The notes below the pieces were generated by a model. That model saw only the letters and a program-made list of their open reading frames with translations. It did no database searches and was not told where the DNA came from. From UBA964 sp031382085 (GTDB lineage Bacteria; Pseudomonadota; Gammaproteobacteria; Steroidobacterales; Steroidobacteraceae), in contig JANMYM010000082.1 of NCBI GenBank assembly GCA_031382085.1, forward strand, positions 103,667-167,666: 64,000 bases of DNA, in the 5' to 3' direction. The translations under genes and the position numbers were made by a program. Positions 24,595 to 34,028 of the stretch are shown here, in pieces. Each line of letters begins with the position of its first letter. The first letter of the stretch is position 1.

Positions 24595-25923
24595 ATGTTC
24601 GATACCGGAAAAATGCTCGGATTCGTGGCCGCGCGGCTGCTGTTTGTTGCAGCGGTCGGTGCGCTGCTGGGCCTGCTGTTTGACCAAGTCATCCTCGGCA
24701 TCCTGCTGGCCCTCGCGGTGGCGCTCGCCTGGCAATGGACCGAGCTGTTTCGGCTCGCATTCTGGTTGCGCAATCGCCGAACCGCCGACCCTCCGGAGAC
24801 TTTTGGCCTCTGGTCCGAAGCGGGCGCCGCGATCGTGCGCCTGCATCGCCGCAAGCGCTTCCACAAGGCGCGGATGCTGGCAGTGCTGCGCGAACTGCGC
24901 GAATCGACCTCGGCGCTGCCGGACGGTGTCGTCGTTTTGAACGCGTCCAAGGAAATCCTCTGGTGCAACGAGCCCGCGCACTTTTTGTTAGGCCTGAAGC
25001 GTGGTCGCGATCAGGGAATCCGCATCGACAACCTGTTGCGCCAGCCCGAGATGCGCGAATTTCTGGTCAAGTCCCCCGGCGACCGGTCACTGATCGTGCG
25101 CATGGCGGGCGACGCCGAACATTGGTTGTTGCTGCGGCTGGTGCCATTTGGCGAGGGGCGTCAGCTGCTGCTGGCGCGCGATGTCACGGAGACCCAGCAG
25201 CTTGGGACCGTGCGGCGGGATTTCGTCGCCAATGCGTCGCATGAGTTGCGCACGCCACTCACCGTGATCGCGGGCTACCTTGAAACGCTGGATACAGATC
25301 CGGAGGTGCCGGTCGCGCTGCACGGGCCTCTGGGAGAGATGCGCCGGCAGTCGGATCGCATGCGGGCTTTGCTGGATGACCTGCTGTCGCTGGCCAAGCT
25401 GGATGCCAGCGAAGCGGACATTCAGGGCGCATCGGTTGACGTGCCTGAATTGCTGCAGGTACTGCAGCGCGACGCTAAACTGTTAGCGCCGCGACCGGCC
25501 ACTATTGAGTTGAGCGTCGACAGTCCGCAAGGCATCCGGGGCGACCGCGCGATGTTGCATTCGGCATTCTGGAACCTGACCGATAATGCCGTGAAGTACA
25601 CGCCTGTGGACGGCACCGTGCACCTGCGCTGGTGGACCGATGCCGCTGGCGGGCACTTTTCCGTGACCGACAACGGTCCTGGAGTCGCGCCCGAGCACAT
25701 TCCCCGCCTAACAGAGCGCTTCTACCGGGTTGACGCCAGCCGCAATCGCGAAACCGGCGGTACCGGGCTCGGGCTCGCAATCGTGAAACATGCACTGCAT
25801 AAACATGACGCACAGCTCGAAATTCACAGTACGCCGGGCGCCGGCAGCTGTTTTACCTGCCATTTCCCGGTCGCCAGATTGTCCGGCGTGCGTGGCAATC
25901 AACCTCATACCTTGCTAAGGTAA
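24595..25923 (+). CDS. phoR: Phosphate regulon sensor histidine kinase
   Basis: This is a 442-residue membrane kinase with two closely spaced N-terminal hydrophobic helices (FVAARLLFVAAVGALLG and ILGILLALAVALAW), a short linker and a PAS domain (ALPDGVVVLNASKEILWCNEP). The H-box is ANASHELRTPLT near residue 216, with the N-box WNLTDNAVKYT, the G1 box VTDNGPGV and the G2 box GGTGLGLAIVKH. There is no large periplasmic sensor domain, as in E. coli PhoR. That fits sensing through the Pst transporter and PhoU, both encoded nearby. Confidence 0.96.
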   Translation: MFDTGKMLGFVAARLLFVAAVGALLGLLFDQVILGILLALAVALAWQWTELFRLAFWLRNRRTADPPETFGLWSEAGAAIVRLHRRKRFHKARMLAVLRELRESTSALPDGVVVLNASKEILWCNEPAHFLLGLKRGRDQGIRIDNLLRQPEMREFLVKSPGDRSLIVRMAGDAEHWLLLRLVPFGEGRQLLLARDVTETQQLGTVRRDFVANASHELRTPLTVIAGYLETLDTDPEVPVALHGPLGEMRRQSDRMRALLDDLLSLAKLDASEADIQGASVDVPELLQVLQRDAKLLAPRPATIELSVDSPQGIRGDRAMLHSAFWNLTDNAVKYTPVDGTVHLRWWTDAAGGHFSVTDNGPGVAPEHIPRLTERFYRVDASRNRETGGTGLGLAIVKHALHKHDAQLEIHSTPGAGSCFTCHFPVARLSGVRGNQPHTLLR

Positions 25924-25929
25924 AAAGAC

Positions 25930-26655
25930 ATGGACACCGCCAATCTCGGACAACATATTTCCCGCCGCTTCAACGAGGACCTGGAGCATTTGCGCAGCCA
26001 GGTGCTGAGCATGGGCGGGTTCGTCGAGCAGCAGCTCAGCCAGGCCGTGACAGCCCTGGTGGAGGGCGACAGTGCGTTAGGCGAAGCCGTGGCGCGCAAC
26101 GATTTCCAGGTCAATGCCATGGAGGTTGCGATCGACGAGGAGTGCCAGCGCATTCTCGCGACCCGTGCGCCGGCGGCGGGCGATCTGCGGGTGGTGCTGG
26201 CGGTCATCAAATCGATCACCGATCTTGAGCGCGTCGGCGACGAATGCGAGAAAATCGGTTATATCGGCTCGCGCCTCGCCGCGCAGGAGCGGCCCGCCGA
26301 CAAATACCGTGAACTGAAGCACCTCGGACGTGTCGTACAGGACATGTTGCATGCGGCGCTCGACGCGTACGCCAGGCTGGATGCGGAGGTGGCCCTGCGT
26401 GTCGCACAGCAGGATCGCGCCGTCGACGAAGAATACGAGGCGATACAACGCCAGTGCATCACGTTCATGATGGAAGACCCGCGCACCATCCGCCGCGCGC
26501 TCGATGCTCTGCTGATTGCGCGCGCACTGGAGCGTATCGGCGATCATGCCAAGAACCTGTGCGAATATGTGATCTACATGGTGCATGGCAAAGATGTCAG
26601 GCATACCCGCCTGGAAGATGTCGAATCAGAATTGTTAGGCAAGAATCCCAGGTAA
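25930..26655 (+). CDS. phoU: Phosphate signalling regulator PhoU
   Basis: PhoU links the Pst transporter to PhoR and keeps the regulon off when phosphate is plentiful. The 241-residue protein consists of two PhoU three-helix repeats. Each carries the metal-cluster motif: ERVGDECEKIGYI in the first and ERIGDHAKNLCEYV in the second. The gene starts 6 bp after phoR. Here phoU is grouped with phoBR and pit rather than at the end of the pst operon as in E. coli. Confidence 0.96.
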   Translation: MDTANLGQHISRRFNEDLEHLRSQVLSMGGFVEQQLSQAVTALVEGDSALGEAVARNDFQVNAMEVAIDEECQRILATRAPAAGDLRVVLAVIKSITDLERVGDECEKIGYIGSRLAAQERPADKYRELKHLGRVVQDMLHAALDAYARLDAEVALRVAQQDRAVDEEYEAIQRQCITFMMEDPRTIRRALDALLIARALERIGDHAKNLCEYVIYMVHGKDVRHTRLEDVESELLGKNPR

Positions 26656-26662
26656 CAGCGCC

Positions 26663-27169
26663 GTGAAATTTCTCGCCAATCGTCGCCGGGTCAACCTGTC
26701 GGGATTTGTTGCCTGCGTGCTGATGCTCGGCTTCGCTGTGTATGTCGAGAAGGTCATGCACATCGAGCCCTGTCCGCTGTGCATGTTCCAGCGCGTGGGC
26801 GTGGCGGCCCTGGGGCTGGTGTTTCTGGCGGCGGCAATTCATCACCCGGTCACACTGTCCGGGGCCCGCGTTTACTCGGCGCTGATCTTTCTGGTGGCGC
26901 TGTTCCCGGGCTACGTGTCAGCTCGTCATGCCTATATCCAGAGCCTGCCGCCGGGTTCAGTTCCTTCCTGCGGTGCGACGCTCGATTTCATGCTGGAAGT
27001 GTTTCCGCTGATGGAAGTCGTCCGCAAGGTTCTGACCGGGGGCGGTGAGTGCGCCAAAATCGACTGGCGGTTTCTGGGCCTGGCGATGCCGGTGTGGGTG
27101 CTGATAGCTGTCATTGGGCTGGCGGCGGTCGGAATTTACGCAAACGCTCGCCAGCAGCGCAGGCACTAA
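26663..27169 (+). CDS. dsbB: Disulfide bond formation protein B
   Basis: DsbB is an inner-membrane quinone reductase that reoxidises DsbA. The 168-residue protein has four hydrophobic segments, the periplasmic CPLC pair (EPCPLCMFQRVG, residues 32-43) and a second periplasmic cysteine pair at PSCGATL and GGECAKI. The start is GTG at 26663. It is placed inside a phosphate cluster with only 7 bp to phoU, an unusual context. There is no dsbA in the window. Confidence 0.94.
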   Translation: MKFLANRRRVNLSGFVACVLMLGFAVYVEKVMHIEPCPLCMFQRVGVAALGLVFLAAAIHHPVTLSGARVYSALIFLVALFPGYVSARHAYIQSLPPGSVPSCGATLDFMLEVFPLMEVVRKVLTGGGECAKIDWRFLGLAMPVWVLIAVIGLAAVGIYANARQQRRH

Positions 27170-27206
27170 CTACAATTCCCTCCGCCTGATCGGGCGGGGG
27201 GCAAGC

Positions 27207-27848
27207 ATGAAATTCATTTCGCGGCTGATGCCGCAGGAAAAGCGCTTTTACGCATTTTTCAATGATCACGTCGAGTTGATCAAGCAGGGTGGCGTGGCGG
27301 TCGTGCAGCTGCTGGCGTCCCACAGCGATTCGATCGAACGAACCAAGCAGATCGAGCGCATCCAGGACCTGGAGCATCGGGCCGATCGCATAACGCACGA
27401 TTGCATCGCGTTGCTGCACACGACCTTTATCACGCCATTTGATCGCGACGTTATTCATCGGCTGATTTCCCGCATGGACGATGTCCTGGATCTAATTCAG
27501 GACACGGGCGAGTCTTTCACGCTCTATGACATCCAGAAGCTGACGCCCGAGGCGCAGCGCCTGGCCGAGTGCCTCAGTCAGTGCTGCGAGAAGTTGCAGG
27601 TCGCCGTAGGCTTGCTGAGCGATCTGGATCGCGCGCCGGAAATACTGACCCTCTGCCAGCAGATCGATTCACTCGAGTCGGACGCAGATCGCATCATGCG
27701 CGCGGCTATTTCATCGCTGTTCCGTGACGAATCCGACACCCGTCAACTGATCAAACTCAAGGCGGTCTACGAGTTGCTGGAAGCGGCGACTGACAAATGT
27801 CAGGATGTCGCTAACGTGATCGAGAGCCTGGTGCTCGAGAATTCCTGA
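27207..27848 (+). CDS. DUF47 (PhoU-like) Pit accessory protein
   Basis: This is a 213-residue all-helical protein of the TIGR00153/DUF47 family, distantly related to PhoU and usually encoded next to Pit phosphate transporters. ATG at 27207 gives the family start MKFISRLMPQEKRFYAFFNDH. Typical segments include IQDLEHRADRITHD, SRMDDVLDLIQDTGE and LESDADRIMRAAISSLF. The longer frame to 27114 would overlap dsbB and is rejected. Its stop overlaps the pit start (TGATG), so the two are translationally coupled. A role in modulating Pit activity is inferred from this linkage. Confidence 0.92.
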   Translation: MKFISRLMPQEKRFYAFFNDHVELIKQGGVAVVQLLASHSDSIERTKQIERIQDLEHRADRITHDCIALLHTTFITPFDRDVIHRLISRMDDVLDLIQDTGESFTLYDIQKLTPEAQRLAECLSQCCEKLQVAVGLLSDLDRAPEILTLCQQIDSLESDADRIMRAAISSLFRDESDTRQLIKLKAVYELLEAATDKCQDVANVIESLVLENS

Positions 27849-28849
27849 TGGATCTTGGAATCACGACGACGATTTTGGTGGCGCTGATCGTACTGGCGCT
27901 GGCCTTCGATTTCATGAATGGCTTTCACGACGCGGCCAATTCCATCGCCACCGTGGTCTCGACCGGCGTTTTGAAGCCTTTGCAGGCGGTCGCGTTCGCC
28001 GCATTCTTCAATTTTGTCGCTTACCTGATATTCGAGCTCAAAGTGGCAGCGACGATTGGCAAGGGCATTGTCATGCCCGACGTGGTCGATCACTTCGTTG
28101 TGTTCGGCGCGCTGGTGGGCGCTTTCAGCTGGAACCTGATCACCTGGTTTTACGGCATTCCGTCGAGCTCCTCGCATGCGCTGATCGGCGGCATGATCGG
28201 CGCCACCGTCGCCAAGGCGGGAACCGCGCCGTTGATCGGCGCCGGCATTTCGAAGACCGCGTTATTCATTGTGTTGTCGCCGTTCATTGGCTTCGCCCTC
28301 GGCGCGCTGGTGATGCTGCTGACAGCATGGTCGTGTCGGCGCCTGACACCGAGCACGGTGGACCGCTGGTTCCGGCGCTTGCAACTGGTGTCCTGCGCGG
28401 CCTACAGCATCGGACACGGCAGCAACGATGCGCAGAAGACCATGGGCATCATCTGGCTGCTGCTGATTGCGGCTGGCCTTACCACCCGGGACACGTTGCC
28501 GCACTGGGTGGTGATCGCCTGTTATGTGACGATCGCCTTCGGGACTTTGTTCGGCGGTTGGCGCATCGTCAAGACCATGGGTCAGCGCATCACCAAGCTG
28601 CGTCCGGTCGGAGGTTTTGCCGCAGAGACAGGTGGCGCGGTGGCACTGTTCACCGCCACGTCGCTCGGAATCCCGGTTTCAACGACGCACACCATCACGG
28701 GGGCGATACTCGGCGTGGGTTCGGCAACACGACCTAACGGTGTGCGCTGGGGTGTATTTGGCGACATTGCCGTCGCCTGGGTGCTGACCATTCCGAGCTC
28801 GGCCTTCATCGCGGCCGTTGCCTGGTGGGTCGGGATGCGGGTTTTCTGA
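27848..28849 (+). CDS. pit: Low-affinity inorganic phosphate transporter Pit
   Basis: This 333-residue PiT-family symporter moves metal-phosphate complexes across the inner membrane. The duplicated signature is visible: FDFMNGFHDAANSIAT near residue 22 and YSIGHGSNDAQKTMGI near residue 183, with GIPSSSSHALIGG and GIPVSTTHTITGA as the paired re-entrant segments. About ten hydrophobic segments can be drawn. It ends 8 bp before the convergent dapE stop, with no obvious terminator between them. Confidence 0.95.
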   Translation: MDLGITTTILVALIVLALAFDFMNGFHDAANSIATVVSTGVLKPLQAVAFAAFFNFVAYLIFELKVAATIGKGIVMPDVVDHFVVFGALVGAFSWNLITWFYGIPSSSSHALIGGMIGATVAKAGTAPLIGAGISKTALFIVLSPFIGFALGALVMLLTAWSCRRLTPSTVDRWFRRLQLVSCAAYSIGHGSNDAQKTMGIIWLLLIAAGLTTRDTLPHWVVIACYVTIAFGTLFGGWRIVKTMGQRITKLRPVGGFAAETGGAVALFTATSLGIPVSTTHTITGAILGVGSATRPNGVRWGVFGDIAVAWVLTIPSSAFIAAVAWWVGMRVF

Positions 28850-28857
28850 GACCGCTG

Positions 28858-29988
28858 TCAGGCTAACAATCGTTCCAGCAGTCGCAGGTAAATGCCGTGC
28901 AATTGATCAATCTCCTGAACCCGGACATTTTCATTGACCTTGTGCAGTGTGCTGCCGGTGACGCCGAGCTCCACGACCTGCGAGCCCATCGGCGCAATAA
29001 AGCGACCATCGGACGTGCCGCCGCCGGTGGAGAGTTTCGGCGTCACACCCGTGATGTCCTGAATCGCGCCGACCGCCGCCGCTGACAGCGCCCCGGGCGG
29101 CGTATAGAAAGGTTCACCCGACACGTACCACTCGATCGTGAAGCGCACCTTGTGCCTGCTCAGGATGCCTTCGACTGTCTCGCGCAATCCCGGAATTGTC
29201 TGCACCGGTCCAAAGCGCAGGTTGAAGCGCGCCTTCAGTTCGCCGGGGATCACGTTTGGCGCGCCCGTGCCGGCATTGAGGTTGGAAACCTGAAAGGTCG
29301 TCGGCTGAAAATGTTCGTTGCCCTGGTCCCAGATACGGCTTGTTAGCTCGGCGAGCGCTGGCGCAAGCGTGTGCACGGGATTTTCGGCCAGATGCGGGTA
29401 GGCCACATGCCCCTGCACGCCGTGCACGGTGAGGCGGCCCGACACTGAGCCGCGGCGGCCAATTTTGATGGTGTCGCCGAGTTCTTTCTCGCTGGACGGT
29501 TCGCCGACCACGCACCAGTCGATTTTTTCCTTGCGCGCGATCAGGGTCTCAACCACGCGTTTGGTGCCGTCGACCGACGGACCTTCCTCATCGCTGGTGA
29601 TCAGATAGGCGATCGTGCCCTTGTGCTTCGGGTGCCGGCGCAGGAATTCCTCGGTGGCCGTGATCATCGCGGCCAGGCCGCTTTTCATGTCGGCGGCGCC
29701 GCGACCAAACAGAAGCCCATCGCGGATCGTCGGGACGAATGGATGGCTTTGCCACTCCTCCAGCGGCCCTGTCGGTACCACGTCGGTGTGTCCCGCAAAA
29801 CACAGGACCGGGCCCTCGCCTCCACCGTGACGGGCCCAGAAATTGTCGACATTGCCGTAGCGCAGCAGCTCGACCTTGAACCCAGCGGCTTGCAGCCGCT
29901 GGGTCATGACGGCCTGACAACCACTGTCTTCCGGCGTGACCGAGTTTCGGGCCATTAAGTCCAAGGTTAGGTCGAGCGTTTGACTCAT
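28858..29988 (-). CDS. dapE: Succinyl-diaminopimelate desuccinylase
   Basis: DapE hydrolyses N-succinyl-L,L-diaminopimelate in lysine and peptidoglycan precursor synthesis. The 376-residue M20 metallopeptidase has the metal-binding motifs LCFAGHTDVVPTG, FGRGAADMKSG and SDEEGPSVDGT, and a C-terminal TGGGTSDGRF. ATG at 29988 gives the family N-terminus TLDLTLDLMARNSVTPED; the upstream extension to 30093 would run toward the pstS control region. Its partners dapC and dapD are 10 kb away on the same strand. Confidence 0.96.
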   Translation of the reverse strand: MSQTLDLTLDLMARNSVTPEDSGCQAVMTQRLQAAGFKVELLRYGNVDNFWARHGGGEGPVLCFAGHTDVVPTGPLEEWQSHPFVPTIRDGLLFGRGAADMKSGLAAMITATEEFLRRHPKHKGTIAYLITSDEEGPSVDGTKRVVETLIARKEKIDWCVVGEPSSEKELGDTIKIGRRGSVSGRLTVHGVQGHVAYPHLAENPVHTLAPALAELTSRIWDQGNEHFQPTTFQVSNLNAGTGAPNVIPGELKARFNLRFGPVQTIPGLRETVEGILSRHKVRFTIEWYVSGEPFYTPPGALSAAAVGAIQDITGVTPKLSTGGGTSDGRFIAPMGSQVVELGVTGSTLHKVNENVRVQEIDQLHGIYLRLLERLLA

Positions 29989-30073
29989 TAGCGTGTGATG
30001 GTGCCTGGACTCAAGAGGGTGCGCGTTTATAGGGCGCTCAACGCAGGCGCGCAAGCCCTTTTGACCCCCGGCA

Positions 30074-30102
30074 CTGAAATATCCCTGCAACACAACCGCA
30101 AT
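30074..30102 (+). promoter_or_regulatory. Candidate triple Pho box upstream of pstS
   Basis: Three heptamers lie exactly 11 bp apart: CTGAAAT (30074), CTGCAAC (30085) and CCGCAAT (30096), with 4-bp spacers. This is the geometry of tandem PhoB half-sites (CTGTCAT). They are 36 bp upstream of the pstS start in the correct orientation, so PhoB control of the pst operon is likely. Confidence 0.55.
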
Positions 30103-30137
30103 AGAGTGCGCTCCGTCACCAGAGGAGCTTAATCAAC

Positions 30138-31187
30138 GTGTTCAAACAAGTCATCCGCACCGCCGCAACTGTCCTGATCCTGCTCGTCGCCAACGCCGCA
30201 CAGGCACAGGCCGCTCGCGACAGCATCAGCATCGTCGGTTCTTCGACCGTCTATCCGTTCACGACCACGGTCGCCGAGCAGTTCGGCCGCCAAGGCAAGT
30301 TCAAGACGCCCAAGGTTGAGAGCACCGGCACCGGCGGTGGAATCAAACTGTTCTGCATGGGCGTGGGTCCTCAATACCCGGATGTCGCCAACGCGTCGCG
30401 CCGCATGAACCTCGCCGAGTTCGACGCCTGCACCAAGGCGGGAGTCACCGACATCATCGAAGTCAAGATTGGCTTCGATGGTTTGACGATTGCACATTCC
30501 AAGAAAGCCAAGCCAATGGCGCTGACGCGCAAGCAGGTCTACCTCGCGCTCGCCAAGCAGATTCCGGATCCGAGCAATCCCACCTCGATGATCCCGAATC
30601 CCTACCGCCTGTGGAGCGACATCGACAAGTCGCTGCCGAAGACCCGGATCGAAGTGTTAGGTCCGCCGCCGACCTCCGGCACACGCGACTCCTTCCATGA
30701 GCTCTATATGGAAAACGGCTGCCGCAGCTACCCGTGGATCAACACGCTGCGCAGCCAGGACGAGCGCCGCTTCAAGCGCGTCTGCCACACGATACGTGAC
30801 GACGGCGCTTACATCGAAGCCGGCGAGAACGACAACCTGATCGTGCAGAAGATCGAAGCAAATCCGGATGCGCTCGGCATCTTTGGCTACAGCTTCCTGG
30901 AAGAAAACCAGGCGCAGATCAGTGCGGTCAGGATCGAGGGCTATTTGCCGACGTTTGAGACGATCTCGAACGGCACTTATCCGGCGTCGCGTCCGTTGTT
31001 CTTCTATGTGAAGAAGGCGCACATGAAGGTCATCCCGGGCATGACCGAATTCGTCGACGAATACCTGAGTGAGAAAGCCCTGGGTGCCGAAGGCTACCTT
31101 GCCGAACGTGGCCTGGTGCCGCAGCCGAAGGCGGACCTTGCGAAGACCCGTGCCGATGTCAAGGCACAGAAACTCTTCAGGCCGTAG
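30138..31187 (+). CDS. pstS: Phosphate-binding periplasmic protein PstS
   Basis: This is the solute-binding protein of the high-affinity Pst ABC transporter. The 349-residue protein has a signal peptide (VIRTAATVLILLVANAAQAQA) and the phosphate-loop residues in IVGSSTVYPFTT, TGTGGGIKLF and PTSGTRDSF. The start is GTG at 30138, preceded by AGAGGAG at 30121-30127. It is the longer PstS type common outside the enterics. A porin gene lies between it and pstC, and a candidate PhoB-binding array lies upstream. Confidence 0.95.
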   Translation: MFKQVIRTAATVLILLVANAAQAQAARDSISIVGSSTVYPFTTTVAEQFGRQGKFKTPKVESTGTGGGIKLFCMGVGPQYPDVANASRRMNLAEFDACTKAGVTDIIEVKIGFDGLTIAHSKKAKPMALTRKQVYLALAKQIPDPSNPTSMIPNPYRLWSDIDKSLPKTRIEVLGPPPTSGTRDSFHELYMENGCRSYPWINTLRSQDERRFKRVCHTIRDDGAYIEAGENDNLIVQKIEANPDALGIFGYSFLEENQAQISAVRIEGYLPTFETISNGTYPASRPLFFYVKKAHMKVIPGMTEFVDEYLSEKALGAEGYLAERGLVPQPKADLAKTRADVKAQKLFRP

Positions 31188-31226
31188 TTCAGATTTTACA
31201 TACCTAACAGATTTGAGGGACTCAAG

Positions 31227-32621
31227 ATGACCCAGAAACTCACCCGCGCAGCCATCCTGGCAGCGTGCACGCTGCTCAGCGCCAATGCCGCGTTCGCGGC
31301 CAGGCCAGCAGCGAAGCCGGCCGCAGTCCCAGCTGCATCGGCGGACGATGTTGCGGCGATGCGCGCGCAGATTCAGGCGCTCATCGATCGCGTTGCGCAG
31401 CTGGAAACCGCGCAAACGAAACAGGCCGAATCCGTGCAGACGGCAGTGGCGCAGGTCAACGCCCAGCAGGCTGTCAACAATGACGTCCAGAACGCGCTCG
31501 ACCTGCAGAGCGACAACCTCGCCAAGACTGCCGGTAATGTCGGCGAGTGGGTGGGCCGTTACACGTTCAAGGGTGACCTGCGCTGGCGGACCGAGGCCTT
31601 CAATCAGCAGTACGTGCCGATCGACCGCTATCGCGATCGCATTCGCGCGCGATTGAGTGCAACCGCCAAGGTCAACGATACGATCAAGGCGGAAATCCAG
31701 ATCGCCACCGGCGGTTCGGACCCGCGTTCGCCGAACCAGACCCTGACCGACGTCAATTCACGCAAGCCTTTCGAACTCGACCTGGCCTACGCGGAATGGC
31801 AGGCCACGCCGACGCTGAAAGTGACCGCGGGCAAGATGAAATACCCCTGGGTGCGCCCGGGCCAGAGCCTGTTCTTCGACGGTGACGTGAATCCTGAAGG
31901 TCTTGCGATCAACTACCAGGGCACGGTGCCCGGTGGGTTCTTCGCCAGCGCCTTCTACAATGATGTGGTCGAGCGCGGCGCCGCGGCGGACACCAACATG
32001 TTAGGCGCGCAGTTCGGCTGGCGCAGCAATCCGGCGCTGAAGACGCGCTACACGATTGGTGCCACCTATTTCGATCACGGTGGCACCCAGGGCTACAACC
32101 CGTTTGTCAGCAACGTGCTGCTGACCGGCAATGCCAACGGCAACACCACGACGACCAGCACCGCAGTCTGCCGCAAGGGCATCACGACCTGCCTGCAGTA
32201 CGACTACAACATCGTTGAAGTGTTTGGCGAATTCGCGACCACGCTTGCCAACCGGCCGTTCACGGCCTACGTCGACTACGCCCGGAACGGCGATGCGAGG
32301 CTCGACACTGCGTACTCGCTCGGCTTTCAGTATGGCCGTGCGTCCAACCCCCAGACCTGGGAAGTCGGCGCGGTCTATCAGAAGATTGAAAAAGACGCGC
32401 TTTTTGGTCAGTACCTGGATTCCGACTATGCGGACGGCGTGACCGACGGCGATGGCGTGGCGCTGAAATTCGGTTACGCTTTTGCGCGTAATTTCCGCTT
32501 CAATGCAACCTATTTCATCAACCAGTTGAACAATGATGTTGCAGCGACTATTGCTGGAGTTGGTTCGGTCCGCAATCGCGACTACAAGCGGCTGCAACTG
32601 GACATCAACTGGGGCTTTTGA
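31227..32621 (+). CDS. Putative outer-membrane porin of the pst operon
   Basis: This 464-residue exported protein has a signal peptide (AAILAACTLLSANAAFA), then an N-terminal coiled coil (MRAQIQALIDRVAQLETAQ) as in trimeric OprP-type or putative porins. The rest is a barrel of alternating strands, ending LQLDINWGF with a terminal Phe, the usual outer-membrane insertion signal. Context between pstS and pstC makes phosphate-responsive expression and phosphate passage likely, comparable to PhoE or OprP, but selectivity residues cannot be judged by eye. A cysteine pair (VCRKGITTCLQ) may close a loop. Confidence 0.82.
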   Translation: MTQKLTRAAILAACTLLSANAAFAARPAAKPAAVPAASADDVAAMRAQIQALIDRVAQLETAQTKQAESVQTAVAQVNAQQAVNNDVQNALDLQSDNLAKTAGNVGEWVGRYTFKGDLRWRTEAFNQQYVPIDRYRDRIRARLSATAKVNDTIKAEIQIATGGSDPRSPNQTLTDVNSRKPFELDLAYAEWQATPTLKVTAGKMKYPWVRPGQSLFFDGDVNPEGLAINYQGTVPGGFFASAFYNDVVERGAAADTNMLGAQFGWRSNPALKTRYTIGATYFDHGGTQGYNPFVSNVLLTGNANGNTTTTSTAVCRKGITTCLQYDYNIVEVFGEFATTLANRPFTAYVDYARNGDARLDTAYSLGFQYGRASNPQTWEVGAVYQKIEKDALFGQYLDSDYADGVTDGDGVALKFGYAFARNFRFNATYFINQLNNDVAATIAGVGSVRNRDYKRLQLDINWGF

Positions 32622-32639
32622 TGAGGTTCGATCCGTAAC

Positions 32640-34028
32640 GTGACGCCGTCACTGACTTTGTTAGCACTGCTGGGCCTGACAGCCGTTGCATTCTGGGTCG
32701 GCCGGGGCCGCTCACTGGCGACAGTGGGCGGCCCGCGCGGTATCCGGGACCTGCATTCGCTGCCGGGGCACTACGGGATGCTGACGGCGTTGTGGTGCGC
32801 GGCGCCGGCGCTGCTGATCGCAACTCTGTGGTGGATGTTCCAGGATCAGGTATTGATGGGGCTGGTGACCTCGCATTTGCCGGCCGACCAGCGAGCGCTG
32901 CCGCCCGGCGAATTCGGCCTTCTTGTCAATGATCTGCGCAATGTGGTTGCCGGGAATGCCACGCTGGCCAACGTGCCAGCGGCAACCGCCGCGGCTGCCG
33001 CCGAGTATCTGCAGTTGCGTGGCACCGCGCGCCTGGCGCTCGCGGTACTGGTGCTGGCGCTCGGAATCATTGCCATCGTGGTGGTGCGCAGCCGCATCCG
33101 CCCCGACATGCGGGCGCGCAATTCAGTCGAGAGCGCGGTGCGCGCGCTGCTGTTCCTCTGTTCATTGCTCGCTGTACTGACGACGCTGGCAATCCTGCTG
33201 TCGGTGCTCACCGAGGCGCTGCGGTTTTTCTCCAAGGTGCCGGTGACGGAGTTTCTCTTCAGCACCAGCTGGAGTCCGCAGATGGCGATTCGCGCCGATC
33301 AGGTGGGCGCCGAGGGTTCGTTTGGCGCGATACCGCTGTTCGCCGGTACCTTGCTGATATCGTTGATGGCGATGCTGATCTCCGTTCCGATCGGCCTCAT
33401 GTCCGCAATTTATCTCGCGGAGTATGCGTCGCGCCGACTGCGCAAAATCGTCAAGCCATTGCTGGAGGTATTGGCGGGCGTGCCGACCGTGGTCTACGGT
33501 TTTTTCGCGGCGACGACGCTGGGTCCGGCGCTGCGATCGCTGGGCGAAAACCTGGGGCTGGAAGTCGCCAGCGAGAGTGCGTTGAACGCAGGGCTCGTCA
33601 TGGGCGTCATGATCATCCCGTTCGTCTCGTCTCTCGCCGACGACATGATTACCGCCGTGCCGCAGAGTCTGCGTGACGGTGCCTATGCGCTGGGCGCGAC
33701 CCGCTCCGAAACCGTACGCCAGGTTGTGCTGCGCGCCGCACTGCCGGGCATCGTTGGCGGCGTTCTGTTAGCCGTGTCGCGCGCGATCGGCGAAACCATG
33801 ATCGTCGTCATGGCGGCAGGGCTCGCCGCCAACCTGACTGCCAATCCGCTCGAGGCCGTCACCACGGTCACGGTGCAGATCGTGACCTTGCTGGTCGGCG
33901 ACCAGGAATTCGACAGCCCCAAGACGCTGGCGGCCTTTGCATTAGGTTTGGTGCTGTTCATCGTGACGCTGGCGCTGAATGCGATCGCACTTTATGTGGT
34001 CCGCAGGTATCGCGAGCAGTACGAATGA
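32640..34028 (+). CDS. pstC: Phosphate ABC transporter permease PstC, long form
   Basis: This is one of the two inner-membrane channel subunits for phosphate. It has 462 residues, against about 319 in E. coli. The extra length is an N-terminal extension with two hydrophobic segments around a periplasmic stretch (about residues 60-125). The C-terminal 250 residues contain the permease domain with the EAA loop (DGAYALGATRSETVRQVVLRAALPG) and GIVGGVLLAVSRAIGETM. The start is GTG at 32640. It overlaps pstA by 4 bp. Confidence 0.94.
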   Translation: MTPSLTLLALLGLTAVAFWVGRGRSLATVGGPRGIRDLHSLPGHYGMLTALWCAAPALLIATLWWMFQDQVLMGLVTSHLPADQRALPPGEFGLLVNDLRNVVAGNATLANVPAATAAAAAEYLQLRGTARLALAVLVLALGIIAIVVVRSRIRPDMRARNSVESAVRALLFLCSLLAVLTTLAILLSVLTEALRFFSKVPVTEFLFSTSWSPQMAIRADQVGAEGSFGAIPLFAGTLLISLMAMLISVPIGLMSAIYLAEYASRRLRKIVKPLLEVLAGVPTVVYGFFAATTLGPALRSLGENLGLEVASESALNAGLVMGVMIIPFVSSLADDMITAVPQSLRDGAYALGATRSETVRQVVLRAALPGIVGGVLLAVSRAIGETMIVVMAAGLAANLTANPLEAVTTVTVQIVTLLVGDQEFDSPKTLAAFALGLVLFIVTLALNAIALYVVRRYREQYE

